Assembly (NCBI RefSeq): GCF_022869805.1
Contig: NZ_CP094974.1
Location: 2,170,001-2,234,000 of the forward strand
Direction: 5' to 3'
Source of the DNA: Halosolutus halophilus
GTDB lineage: Archaea; Halobacteriota; Halobacteria; Halobacteriales; Natrialbaceae
DNA length: 64,000 bases
Made by a program: the position numbers and the translations under genes
In this document: piece after piece, positions 27,064-36,556 of the stretch
Numbering within the stretch: the first letter of the stretch is position 1
How the letters are laid out: each line of letters begins with the position of its first letter
Notes under the pieces: generated by a model
The model's database searches: none
What the model saw: only the letters and a program-made list of their open reading frames with translations
Told to the model about the DNA's origin: nothing

Positions 27064-27450
27064 ATGCACCGTCAGGACCACTCCCGCTCCGTGTCGACCG
27101 TCGACCGTGCCAAACGGGTGATTCCGGGGGGAATCAACTCGACATCGCGAACGCAGATGATGGAGACCAGATCGGGCTACCCAATCTGTTTTGAGCGTGC
27201 TTCGGGGGCAGAACTGTTCGACGCCGACGGCAATCGATACGTCGACTACCTCAACGGGTGGGGTCCGATCATCCTCGGACACGCCGACGAGGACGTGAAC
27301 CGTGCGGTGATGGAAGCCATCGGCAAACGCGACATCATGGCGGTTCCCCGGTTCCCCTGCGCGAACCTGCTCAACGCGAGCCTCACCGACGACCATGTCC
27401 AAGAGACCCTCGATGCGGCGGGGGAGGCACTCCGTGCGGTTGCCCCGTGA
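27064..27450 (+). pseudogene. Class III aminotransferase (GSA-aminomutase type) with internal deletion
   Basis: A 128-residue open frame that has both ends of a ~430-residue class III aminotransferase but no middle. Residues 1-92 match the N-terminus of glutamate-1-semialdehyde aminomutase-like enzymes (RAKRVIPGGINSTSRT, LFDADGNRYVDYLNGWGP, LGHADEDV). Residues ~98-128 match the extreme C-terminus (NASLTDDHVQETLDAAGEAL). The PLP-lysine and all of the large domain are absent, yet the reading frame is kept. Its stop overlaps the GTG of the next gene, so the original operon junction is intact. Activity is not expected. Confidence 0.85.
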
Positions 27451-28553
27451 GCATGCGAGTCGAACGCGAACCCCTGCATGCGCTTGCCTGTGATGCCGTC
27501 GAGTCCCTGGGTGCTCCGTCGTCGACTGCGACAGCGGTGGCGGATTCGCTAGTCGCCGCCGACGCTCGCACGCCGGGCACCCATGGCGTCGGTTTGCTCC
27601 CGCTCTACGCCGAGATGGTCGCTGACGACGCGATAGATCCCTGCGCGGAGCCGGACGGTACTGGCGACGATGCGATCACTGTGGTCGAGGGGAACAGCGC
27701 CTTCGGCGCCCTCACCGGCAGGACGGCGACGGCCCACGGCGTCGCCGTCGCCCGAGACCATGGCATTGCCGCCGTCGGAATTCGGGACGGAACCCACCTT
27801 GGCCGCCTCGGTGAGTGGGCCGAGCGTGCGACTGCCGAGGGACTGGCGTTCCTCATGTTCGCGAATGCCGGTGGTGGAGCACAGAATACGGCACCCTTCG
27901 GCGGCCACAAGCGGAAGCTCTCGACCAACCCGCTGGCCGTTGGCATCCCGACATTCGAGGCGCTCCCGTTCGACATCGTCGTTGATGTCGCCACGAGCCA
28001 GGTCTCCGGGAGCGTGGTCCGGAATCGTCATCTGGTCGGCAGGAATCTCCGGGACGCCTGGACAACGACGGCCTCAGGCGACCCAGTGACCGATCCCGCG
28101 GCGTTCATGCACGGCGAGGGAGCTTTGCTTCCGCTCGGTGGTCGAGAGACCGGGCACAAGGGATACGGGCTGTCGGTCGCCGTTGAGTTGTTCGCGGCGC
28201 TCGTCGGGGGCCACGTCGTTGGCGAACGCAACCCCGACTGGTTCGGGAACGCAGCGTGTATGATGTTTCTAGATCCGTCGCGGTTCGGCCCCCTGGAAGA
28301 GTTCGAGGACCGTGTCAATGCCGTCGCAACTCACCTCCGGAGCGATGAGGTCAGGCTCCCCGGCGAGGGCGCCCATCGACGCCTCAAGCGCTCCAAACGG
28401 GAGGGGATCGCCGTGGAGCCGTCGGTCCTCTCCTCGCTTGTCGTCCTCGCCCGCGACCACGGGGTTGAGGTCCCAGAACCGATCGAAGCGGCAGCCGGTG
28501 CGGTCCCCGACGAGGCAGACACCGACCACACCGACGACGTGAGCTCGTGGTGA
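27447..28553 (+). CDS. Malate/L-lactate dehydrogenase (Ldh2) family oxidoreductase
   Basis: A ~368-residue NAD(P)-dependent 2-hydroxyacid dehydrogenase of the type II malate/lactate, ureidoglycolate and 2,3-diketogulonate family. Seen: ADARTPGTHGVGLLPLY with the catalytic His, THLGRLGEWAERA, KLSTNPLAVGIPT and the ETGHKGYGLSVAVELF segment. Length is normal with a hydrophilic tail. Start is GTG at 27447 overlapping the preceding stop, or ATG at 27453. Coupling to an aminotransferase suggests an original pathway handling an amino acid and its 2-oxo/2-hydroxy acid; the aminotransferase is now broken, so the current use is unclear. Confidence 0.88.
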   Translation: MSMRVEREPLHALACDAVESLGAPSSTATAVADSLVAADARTPGTHGVGLLPLYAEMVADDAIDPCAEPDGTGDDAITVVEGNSAFGALTGRTATAHGVAVARDHGIAAVGIRDGTHLGRLGEWAERATAEGLAFLMFANAGGGAQNTAPFGGHKRKLSTNPLAVGIPTFEALPFDIVVDVATSQVSGSVVRNRHLVGRNLRDAWTTTASGDPVTDPAAFMHGEGALLPLGGRETGHKGYGLSVAVELFAALVGGHVVGERNPDWFGNAACMMFLDPSRFGPLEEFEDRVNAVATHLRSDEVRLPGEGAHRRLKRSKREGIAVEPSVLSSLVVLARDHGVEVPEPIEAAAGAVPDEADTDHTDDVSSW

Positions 28554-28670
28554 CCACCTGACGAGATAAGTCGGTCTACTGGATACTTCGACCCGGTTTC
28601 GGTCAGCGATAACGAAGGATGTTCGAACCAACTACATTTTCGGTCTCGTGGCCGCTCGTCTATAGCAGCT

Positions 28671-29894
28671 ATGGACCGCAATTACAATCTGGGGCTCGAT
28701 GGCGGTGACGGGGCGCTTGACGGCACCGAGGGCACCGTCGCCTTCGAGGCACTGGTGGAATCAGGCGACGCCGCCGAACCTCTTCCGGACCACGAGGTCG
28801 ACCCCGAACAAGGTCTCCTCGTGTTCTACACCTCGGGGACGACCGGCCTGCTGAAGGGAGTCGTGATTAGCCACCGCGCCTGGATCGCTCGCGGTGACAA
28901 CTACGTCGTAGATTTCGACGTGCAGTCGGGTGACTGTCAACTCTCCTGGACGCCACTGTTCCACATCGTCTCCGCCAACTGGCTTCCGACGATAGCGTCC
29001 GTCGGTGGCATTTACTATCCGATCGACGGATTCGAGACCGCGCGAATCGTCGAGATCCTCCAGGAGGACGGTGGCATCGGCTGGTTCGTCCTACTTTTCG
29101 GTGTGGTCGGACAGTTACTCGAGTCTATGGACGAACACAATGTTGACCTCAACACGTTCCGGGAGATCCGTAATATCGGTGCGCTCGTCCATTTGATCGA
29201 TCTCAAGAAGGTCGAGCAAGTCACCGAACTGTTCGACATGCCCTTCAAGAACTCCTACGGAGCGATGGAGGTCAGCAACGTACTCAGCGCCGCCAACGTT
29301 GTACCGTTCGATGTCCGCCCCGGTCCGGAAGAGTTGGCGAAGGTCGAGTCGTCATGGGTCGACCTCAAACTGATCGATGAAGACTGGAACGAGGACGAGG
29401 GCCACGGCGAACTCGCCGTCCGCAGACCAGTCGTCTGTAGCGGCTACTTCAAGAACCCGGAGGCCAATCGAGCGGACTTCGAGGACGGCTGGTTTCGGAC
29501 GGGAGATATCTTCGAGCACAACGACGACGGTACCTATAGTTTTGTCAATCGGCGCAAGTACCTCATCAAATCCGGTGGAGAGAACATCTATCCAGCGGAG
29601 ATCGAAGACGTGTTGCTCGAGAACGGACTCGTTGAGGAGGCGATCGTCGTTCGTGTCCCGGACGAGAAGTGGGGTGAGGTTCCCCGCGCCGTCGTCGCAA
29701 CACACGAACCAGACGAACTGGATGCCGAGGATCTGCTCGCCGCGGTCGAAGAACGCTTCGCGAACTACAAACTCCCTCACTACGTCAACGTCGTCACGCC
29801 TGACGTGCTCCCCCGGTCGGAAACGGGGAAAATCGTCCGCGAGGACGTCCAAGCGTGGAACCTCGACCCCGACGAACGCATCAGGGAGGTCTGA
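28671..29894 (+). pseudogene. AMP-dependent acyl-CoA ligase with in-frame N-domain deletion
   Basis: A 407-residue frame, about 140 residues shorter than its relatives at 18388 and 24503. The first ~12 residues (MDRNYNLGLDGG) match their N-terminus, then the sequence jumps to the region just before the P-loop. The P-loop reads YTSGTTGLLKG, with Leu replacing the nearly invariant Pro. Downstream motifs remain (NSYGAMEVSN, GWFRTGD, KYLIKSGGENIYPAE, LPRSETGK). Loss of the first subdomain should abolish folding or acyl binding, so I call it a decayed copy although the frame is open. Confidence 0.75.
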
Positions 29895-29991
29895 GCGCTC
29901 CAGTCACGATCACGTCGGAAGTTACGCGTCGTTCCGGCGAGTGGGCCAACCCGTCTGACCAGTACGGCGGATCCCGATCGCTGCACCGAGG

Positions 29992-30471
29992 TCACTCCCG
30001 CTCCCGGTAGACTCGCCAGACGCCCTGTGCCGTCGCGATCCGTTCTCCGGACTCGCGACCGATCAGGGTACCGTCGATCACCGCGGTCGACTGTCCCATC
30101 CGAACGAGTTCTCCAACTGCTTCGAGCGGTTCCGAGCTCGCAGTCAGGAAGTTGGTCGTTAACGAGATTGTCGGCCCAGTCGACGTGCGACCGTCCTCGC
30201 CGGCGGTCGCCATCAGGGTAAAGCCCATTACCGTATCGAGTACTGATAGAAGAACGCCGCCGTGGACGGGACCCCCCATCCCCGGATTCTTGAACTTCTC
30301 GTTGTACGGCACGGACATACGTACCGTCCCGTCTTCGTAGGAATCGACGGTTGCGCCGAGCTCGGCGATGAACTTGTGGTCTCGCGCGTACTCGTTCAGT
30401 TTTTCGACGATGTTCGACCCACGAGGGGTGTACCCGATTGTCGTCTCATCGTCTCGACTACCATCCGTCAT
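29992..30471 (-). CDS. PaaI-type hotdog-fold thioesterase
   Basis: A 159-residue single hotdog domain. The signature PVHGGVLLSVLDTVMG contains the HGG and the downstream acidic residue used by PaaI-like thioesterases, and later strands (ISLTTNFLTA, GELVRMGQSTAVIDG) fit the fold. It would hydrolyse stalled acyl- or aryl-CoA to free CoA during degradation. An N-terminal ~40-residue extension precedes the domain. It lies convergent to the deleted ligase gene. Confidence 0.88.
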   Translation of the reverse strand: MTDGSRDDETTIGYTPRGSNIVEKLNEYARDHKFIAELGATVDSYEDGTVRMSVPYNEKFKNPGMGGPVHGGVLLSVLDTVMGFTLMATAGEDGRTSTGPTISLTTNFLTASSEPLEAVGELVRMGQSTAVIDGTLIGRESGERIATAQGVWRVYRERE

Positions 30472-30652
30472 GGTTGCACGCTCCCGGACTCGTCCATCGG
30501 TCCGTACGCGTCCGGTTGAGTAGGTTGGGTGGTTAGTCTCGAACGAGAGGGATCGTGGCCACTCGGACTGCCCGTCCGTTCGGATGTTCGAATCGCTCGT
30601 CGACGCACGCTGCTCTCGCTGTCGGGTGTAGCTTCCATTGGTAACTCTCTAT

Positions 30653-31054
30653 CTACCCATCGGTAATAAATCTATTCAGCTTCTCGATTGCTCGTTGTCC
30701 CGTTAGTGGATGGGTGGAAATGTGACGCACGTAGCGGTGTGATAGGTATGACGTATGACAGCCGGCTGTTCCGAAGGCATCAGTATAGACGCGCCCAAGC
30801 ACCGTGAAGCGAGCGATCGCATAGAGTCCAGCTCCAAACCCGAATACGCCGGTCACCCCTAACAGGAGCGCACGCGGCTCTCCACTCAGGAGCACGACTA
30901 TGGCGATACTCGTCGTAACGAGACTGACCACCAGTGTGGTCTGTTCGCCGACACGGTCTGTGAGGATGCCGCTGGGAAACTGCCCAACAGCGTAGGCAGC
31001 GAACAGGACGGTCAGCAATATCTCGGGTATCGAAAGGACTTGTAATTCGGTCAC
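30653..31054 (-). pseudogene. MFS transporter relic
   Basis: The minus strand encodes AAYAVGQFPSGILTDRVGEQ, the loop between helices 2 and 3 of major facilitator transporters, followed by two more hydrophobic helices (TLVVSLVTTSIAIVVLLSG and a GVFGFGAGLYAIARF helix). After about FTVLGRVYTDAFG the match ends in unrelated sequence. The first helix is probably missing, and about nine helices are lost. Non-functional. Confidence 0.75.
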
Positions 31055-31145
31055 CCGACGCAGTTGGCTCCGCTATCAGTTCACGAGTCGACGTGGCTGT
31101 TCGCTGGTCGATCGGACTACAACCAGCTCAGGCTTGTCGAACCCG

Positions 31146-31961
31146 TTACCTTCCTTCCCACTTCGGTTCCCGGTCTTCAAGGAACGCAGCGATCCCTTCG
31201 GTACTGTCTTTGGACCCGAGCGCCTGAGTGAACAGTTCCGTCTCGTACTCGATGCCATCCTCGATTCCGAGCTGACCGCTCGCCTGGACCGCTCGTTTGG
31301 CGAGTCGAAGAGCGACTGGACTGTTCTCAGCCATGGACGACGCCAGCTCACCCACTGCCTTATCGAGATCGTCGGGGTCGCTGACGACGTCGACGAGCCC
31401 GAGTTCTTTCGCCTCGGTGGCCGGGACGGGATCGCCGGTGAGGATTAACCGCATGGCCTGTCCCTGCCCGACCAGTCGCGGCAATCGCTGAGTACCGCCA
31501 CCGCCGGGAATGAGTCCGAGGCCTACCTCCGGAAGCCCGAGTAATGCGTCTTCATGTGCGACGCGGACGTCACAAGCCATCGCCAGCTCACAGCCACCGC
31601 CGAAAGCGAACCCGTTAATCCGGGCGACGACGGGTTGCGGGAGGGCCTCGACGCGATCGTAGATGCGCGTCCCCGCACTCTGCTGGCGCTGTTCGAGCGG
31701 AGGTCGGTCCTGTAAGTCGGAGACATCCGCACCGGCAACGAAGGATTTCGAGTCATCCGAACCGGTGAGGACAATGACGCGGACGTCCGACTTCTTGATC
31801 GTTTCGGCGAGCTCGGCGAACTCGTCGCGCAGCTGTTGGTTCATCGCGTTTCGTGCTTCGGGCCGGTCGAATACCACGGTCAAGCAATGGTCGACCGGTG
31901 CGTCGAACTCGATGGTGATCGTTTCCAAGCCGGCTGCGACGGTCTCGAGGTCGGCGCTCAT
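31146..31961 (-). CDS. Enoyl-CoA hydratase/isomerase
   Basis: A 271-residue crotonase-fold enzyme. The oxyanion-hole segment SFVAGADVSD and the active-site segments FGGGCELAMACD and LPEVGLGLIPGGGG contain both glutamates needed for hydration of 2-enoyl-CoA. Length is standard. The tail KDSTEGIAAFLEDREPKW is typical of the family. It lies near the MFS relic and a thioesterase on the same strand and would supply a beta-oxidation step independent of the fusion protein at 967. Confidence 0.92.
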   Translation of the reverse strand: MSADLETVAAGLETITIEFDAPVDHCLTVVFDRPEARNAMNQQLRDEFAELAETIKKSDVRVIVLTGSDDSKSFVAGADVSDLQDRPPLEQRQQSAGTRIYDRVEALPQPVVARINGFAFGGGCELAMACDVRVAHEDALLGLPEVGLGLIPGGGGTQRLPRLVGQGQAMRLILTGDPVPATEAKELGLVDVVSDPDDLDKAVGELASSMAENSPVALRLAKRAVQASGQLGIEDGIEYETELFTQALGSKDSTEGIAAFLEDREPKWEGR

Positions 31962-32326
31962 CAGTCGGCTCCCCCTCGGGTTCGGCTCGCGGGCGGGCGC
32001 GTCGATTCCACAGTCTCTGTGTTCGTTGGTCGCGTCGTCAATCGGTGCATACTCGTTGTGGGTGCCGTTGACCGATTAAGTGTTTCGCTCACCCGTGGAG
32101 TACACGGTTGGCCCTGGCCTCTTCCTAAATGATGTGGCCCTAGCTGGCGTTCAGCTTTCTCGTTTCGAGATCGTAGTACCGACATCACTCGATCGGTTTA
32201 GCCTCGGTGACGGCGGAGTTGGTGACGAGTCGGTCTGCCATCGGGGCTTTGAGGACCCTGTTATCAATCATTGTCATTCGTAAGAATAGAACGTTTCAGG
32301 TGTGTGCTGCCCATCCATTTTTGTAC

Positions 32327-32501
32327 ATGACCGAACCAGCCGCTGAATTCGACGTCGTTGTCGGCGGATCGGGTGTGGGCGGGCTCGCCGCCGCGGTCAC
32401 CGCAGGGGAGGCCGGTCCTGGAAAGGAACGATTTGCCGATCGATGGTCTCTATGCCACCGGCTCGGTCTGTGCCCCTCAAGAGCGGGAAATCGAGTACTA
32501 A
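32327..32501 (+). pseudogene. Flavoprotein relic: both ends, core missing
   Basis: The start reads AAEFDVVVGGSGVGGLAAAV, an FAD-binding N-terminus. Within 100 nt a different frame reads DLPIDGLYATGSVC, which is the C-terminal FAD-closing motif of FAD_binding_2 enzymes, ending in a stop at 32499-32501. About 400-500 residues between the two have been deleted. Same style of decay as the aminotransferase at 27064. Confidence 0.75.
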
Positions 32502-33480
32502 ATGCGGCCTCCAGAACGGTCGATCGCTCACCGTCACATCGTTCGTTCGACGGCGTAGCCGGCGTCGGCAGTCGGTGTGCCGCTCCGACACGGTTCTGTT
32601 CTGGTCCGTCCGGCTATTCCGTGAGCGACTCACTCGGCGAAACCAGCACGGTGACGGCACGCTCACACACGAACAGGCGTGTACTCGACTGAAGACGGCG
32701 CTGTCCCGTTACCTGTTCCGTCGATCGATCGACGTTCGAATTGGTTCCGTGGCCCCGGATATGTGTACGTTGAAACGATTTCGCGTCACCTATACGAATG
32801 ATGGTAAATGATAACACGTACATAGCTACCAACATTCATTCCGGTATGCCGAAACGCAACGGACGAGGCCTCGTACCACGGTCAAGTGGGATTTACCCGC
32901 ACACAGAATACGATAGTTGTGACTAAATTGTCCGATATATGCGAACGAACCGCACATAGTGTGTAAAGTGGTATCATCCAACATTATCGCATAGGAGGTA
33001 GCATCGTAACAATGGTACTCTTGTTATGGTTCGCTCCTCATAATTCGCGATACCGATATTCGTATCTTCCCCCCGTTTCGGAATTGCCGGATCGAATCGA
33101 GCCTACGATGAACGCTTTCGGCAAACTCAATGCGGGACGGCGTTGCTCGGAGGCACGATTTGCGGGCTGAGACGGCCGTTAGCGGGCCCGTTCGTCGCTG
33201 TCAGGTAACCACGAAAATCCAGGCGGAGAAATGTTGAAAGACTCGCAGTTAGTTTCCTGTAGTTTTAATCTGATGGTGACGGACAGAATTCGGAAATACC
33301 GAACTGATAGATCTTCCAAATCCCCGCAGGCTGCCACTCGGATTGATTCCTCATTTCACCCCGGATTAAGCCCGAATGTCTCCAGTCAGAGGTTAGACGT
33401 TCCGTTCGTTGCTTCCAAGTTGTGTCACATCGTCACAGGGGTCGGTACTCGGGGTCAGACTAACCGTCCGACCAACAGGG
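32502..33480. other. Long intergenic region
   Basis: Almost 1 kb without a recognisable gene. Short frames lack family similarity and have non-haloarchaeal composition. Several AT-rich patches occur between 32800 and 33060. I see no RNA gene or mobile-element end. Confidence 0.4.
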
Positions 33481-33486
33481 TTTTAG
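33481..33486 (+). promoter_or_regulatory. TATA box of the acyl-CoA mutase gene
   Basis: TTTTAG lies 25-30 nt before the ATG at 33511, consistent with a leaderless transcript. Confidence 0.45.
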
Positions 33487-33510
33487 AGACGGACAAGAGA
33501 ATACCAGCTA

Positions 33511-35211
33511 ATGTATAGCACCGACGAGATACGGAAAATTCGATCGGAACGCGAGCGGTGGGAGGCGGATACGCTCGCCCCCGTCCTCGACGCTCACGGC
33601 GAACGCAAGGAACGATTCGCGACGGTGTCGAACCACGAGGTAGACCGGTTGTACACGCCCGAGGACGTCGCCGACTTGGATCTCGAAGTAGATCTCGGCT
33701 TCCCCGGCGAACCGCCGTACACCCGTGGTCCGTACCCGACGATGTACCGCGGGCGGACGTGGACGATGCGCCAGTTCGCAGGCTTCGGGACGGCCGAAGA
33801 AACCAACGAGCGATTCCACTACCTGATTGACGAAGGGCAGACCGGCCTCTCGACCGCGTTCGATATGCCGTCGCTGATGGGCATCGACTCGGACCACCCG
33901 ATGAGCGAGGGCGAGGTCGGAAAAGAGGGCGTCGCAGTCGACACGCTTGCGGACATGGAGGTGCTGTTCGACGGTATCGACATCTCCGAGGTTTCGACGT
34001 CATTCACGATTAATCCCTCCGCAGCGGTAATCTACGCAATGTACATCGCGCTGGCCGACCAACAGGACGTTCCCCGTGAGGAGATTAAGGGAACGCTCCA
34101 GAACGATATGATGAAGGAGTTCATCGCCCAGAAGGAGTGGGTGATCCCGCCTGGGCCCTCGCTCGACGTCGTCACCGACACCATCGAGTTCGCCGTCGAG
34201 GAGACGCCGAACTTCCACCCAGTATCGATTTCGGGGTACCACATCCGCGAGGCCGGTTCCACCGCTGCCCAGGAGGCAGCGTTCACGCTCGCCGACGGCT
34301 TCGCCTACGTCGAGGACTGTCTCGATCGCGGCCTTGACGTTGACGAGTTCGGACCGCTTCTCTCGTTTTTCTTCAATTCGCACAACTCTATCTTCGAGGA
34401 GGTCGCGAAGTTCCGCGCCGCCCGGCGCATCTACGCTAACGTGATGGCGGAGTGGTACGATGCGGAATCGCCGGAGGCTCGCCGGCTGAAGTTCCACACC
34501 CAGACGGCAGGACAATCGCTGACGGCCCAACAACCACTCAACAACATCACCCGGGTGACGATTCAGGCGCTGGCGGGCGTTCTCGGCGGGACACAGTCAC
34601 TGCACACCAACAGTTTCGACGAGGCACTGGCACTTCCCAGTGAGAAGGCCGTTCGGGTCGCCTTGCGAACCCAGCAGATAATCGCCGAGGAGTCCGGTGC
34701 GGCGGATATCGTCGACCCTCTCGGAGGCAGTTTCGCCGTAGAGGCGCTCACCAACGAGATGGAGTCGGAGATCATGGGCTATATCGAGGAGATCAAGGAA
34801 CTCGGCGACGGATCGGTTCGCGACGGAGTCCTCGAGGGAATCAGCTCCGGGTATTTCCAGCGGGAGATCCACGAATCGAGCTACGAATATCAGGAGCGCG
34901 TTGAGCGCGGCGAAGAGGTCGTGGTCGGCGTCAACCGGTACACGATCGAGGAGGACACGCGCCCGGACCTCCTCCACGTCGACGAGACGACCCGCGATCG
35001 CCAACTCGAGCGACTCGAACGCGTCAAGGCCGAGCGCGACGATGATGACGTCGATGCGACTCTCGACGCTCTTACCGAGGCGATCGAGGACAACGAGAAC
35101 GTGATGCCGTTCATCGTCGACGCCGTCAAGGCCTACGCAACGATGGGCGAGATTATGGAGGTCTTCAAGACTCACTACGGGACCTACCAGGAAGAGTTGC
35201 CGGCAGTCTAG
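33511..35211 (+). CDS. B12-dependent acyl-CoA mutase, large subunit (isobutyryl-CoA-mutase-like active site)
   Basis: A 566-residue TIM-barrel subunit of the methylmalonyl-CoA mutase superfamily lacking the B12 domain, the usual archaeal split form. Seen: YTRGPYPTMYRGRTWTMRQ, GLSTAFDMPS, ISGYHIREAGSTA (the catalytic His) and QTAGQSLTAQQPLNN. Two substrate-selecting positions differ from true methylmalonyl-CoA mutases: Phe89 (RQFAG) instead of Tyr89, and Gln207 (KEFIAQ) instead of Arg207 in P. shermanii numbering, which happens to match. Phe/Gln is the pair known in isobutyryl-CoA mutase, whose substrate lacks the second carboxylate. The likely reaction is isobutyryl-CoA to n-butyryl-CoA or a related branched acyl-CoA. 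The only nearby B12-domain gene is a chimera at 37527. Confidence 0.85.
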   Translation: MYSTDEIRKIRSERERWEADTLAPVLDAHGERKERFATVSNHEVDRLYTPEDVADLDLEVDLGFPGEPPYTRGPYPTMYRGRTWTMRQFAGFGTAEETNERFHYLIDEGQTGLSTAFDMPSLMGIDSDHPMSEGEVGKEGVAVDTLADMEVLFDGIDISEVSTSFTINPSAAVIYAMYIALADQQDVPREEIKGTLQNDMMKEFIAQKEWVIPPGPSLDVVTDTIEFAVEETPNFHPVSISGYHIREAGSTAAQEAAFTLADGFAYVEDCLDRGLDVDEFGPLLSFFFNSHNSIFEEVAKFRAARRIYANVMAEWYDAESPEARRLKFHTQTAGQSLTAQQPLNNITRVTIQALAGVLGGTQSLHTNSFDEALALPSEKAVRVALRTQQIIAEESGAADIVDPLGGSFAVEALTNEMESEIMGYIEEIKELGDGSVRDGVLEGISSGYFQREIHESSYEYQERVERGEEVVVGVNRYTIEEDTRPDLLHVDETTRDRQLERLERVKAERDDDDVDATLDALTEAIEDNENVMPFIVDAVKAYATMGEIMEVFKTHYGTYQEELPAV

Positions 35212-35414
35212 CCGGTATATTCAAGTGGGCCGGTCAGCGGCGGGCCCTGAACGGTGTAGTCGCCGCTCCTCCGTAAGTTAGTAAACCGGGAGTAGGTAGC
35301 TATGAAGTCTGAACAGACTGGTTCAAGTAACGACGGCTGCCTATCACCCGGCCGAACGCTGACCGCATGCGATCCCGGCAGCTGTTGGATAGTCAGTGAG
35401 AACGTTCTTTCCGA

Positions 35415-36275
35415 TTATACATCAAACAGCTCTCGCGCGTTCTCGTAGAGTAGTTTGCGTTCAACCTCCTCGTCGAGGTCCATCTCTTCGAGTTGGGCGA
35501 GCGTCTCCGGGTAGTCGAGCACGGGGTAGTCCGTTCCGAAAACGACCTTGTCGCGCCCGCGAGTCTCGATGAAGTGTCTAACGTTGTCCTCCCAGTACTT
35601 CGGTGCGTGGGCGGTCGCGCCCATATAGAGGTTGGGATGTTTCCAGGCCAGCGCTTCGAGTTCTTTCGACCACGGCCAGCCAGTGTGTGCGCCAACAATG
35701 TCCAGACCGGGGAAGTCGAGTGCGACGTCGTCGAGAAGGCTAGGCTTGCCGTGCCGGCTCGGCATCTGCATCGCCGAGTGACCGGTTTGCATCATCACTG
35801 GTACCCCGAGTTCCGCACACTTCGCGTAAAACGGGTAGTACCGACGGTGATTGAGCGGCAGATCCCAGCCGTAGGGTTCCAGCACGGCACCGACGAACCC
35901 GTGGTCCTCAACGTATTCCTCCAGTTTCGCGACTCCGTCCATCCCCTCCCGTGGATTGATCCCTGCGAGCCCCTTGATTCGCTCGGGGTGGGATTCGGAC
36001 AGGTCGGCGATCATCTCGTGAGAGATGTCGATCTCCATCCCGCCGTCGGGGTTCCCGAACTTGAGAGCGGGAACGAACACCTGGTCGATCCCGTGGTCGT
36101 CCATCTTCGAGAGGAACGCCTCTGGCACCATTCCCCGATCGGGATCATACATATCGTGTTTCCCGAAGACCTGGGCAGCGACTTCCTGCGCCTGTGAGTT
36201 GTAGTATTCTTCTGTCCCCGCTCTAGTGAAGATGTTACACCACACGTCGATGATCTTGCCGTCACTCGAACTCAT
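35415..36275 (-). CDS. Amidohydrolase family 2 (ACMSD-like) protein
   Basis: A 286-residue TIM-barrel hydrolase or decarboxylase. The N-terminal metal motif is unusual: IIDVWCNIF stands where the family normally has DxHxH. Later ligands remain: MQTGHSAMQ, GAHTGWPWSKE and FGTDYPV (His, His and Asp). Family members include decarboxylases of aromatic acids (ACMSD, gamma-resorcylate decarboxylase) and lactonases. It converges on the mutase gene with a 203-nt gap. The missing first HxH argues for altered metal binding. Substrate unknown. Confidence 0.8.
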   Translation of the reverse strand: MSSSDGKIIDVWCNIFTRAGTEEYYNSQAQEVAAQVFGKHDMYDPDRGMVPEAFLSKMDDHGIDQVFVPALKFGNPDGGMEIDISHEMIADLSESHPERIKGLAGINPREGMDGVAKLEEYVEDHGFVGAVLEPYGWDLPLNHRRYYPFYAKCAELGVPVMMQTGHSAMQMPSRHGKPSLLDDVALDFPGLDIVGAHTGWPWSKELEALAWKHPNLYMGATAHAPKYWEDNVRHFIETRGRDKVVFGTDYPVLDYPETLAQLEEMDLDEEVERKLLYENARELFDV

Positions 36276-36556
36276 CTGTTCTCTTTTCCCTGTGGCGCGT
36301 CTGCTTGCTTAATGATACCGGTCTCGTTCAACGCCGGATTCTCGACGCTTTAGCGTCTTTGAAATTCCACCGAGCGTCCTGATACGAATGACATGGATCC
36401 CTGTTTTTTTGGTAGCAATTCTTCATCGCCGGCGTATCCTGGTTTTAAGTTCCAGCAGGCGTCCAACATCGTCACGTACCGAAAGTAGGAGCAACCGATC
36501 CGCCGCAGAGTACAATAGTTATTGTTCCAAAATCCACACGGATGCTGACAAATTCG

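Noticed and set aside
32443-32811. 122-residue plus frame after the flavoprotein relic
   Set aside because: Basic, Arg/Ser-rich product typical of a shadow frame; the real relic lies in a different frame and ends at 32501.
33231-33518. 95-residue plus frame before the mutase gene
   Set aside because: Non-acidic composition, no family similarity and overlap with the mutase promoter and start.
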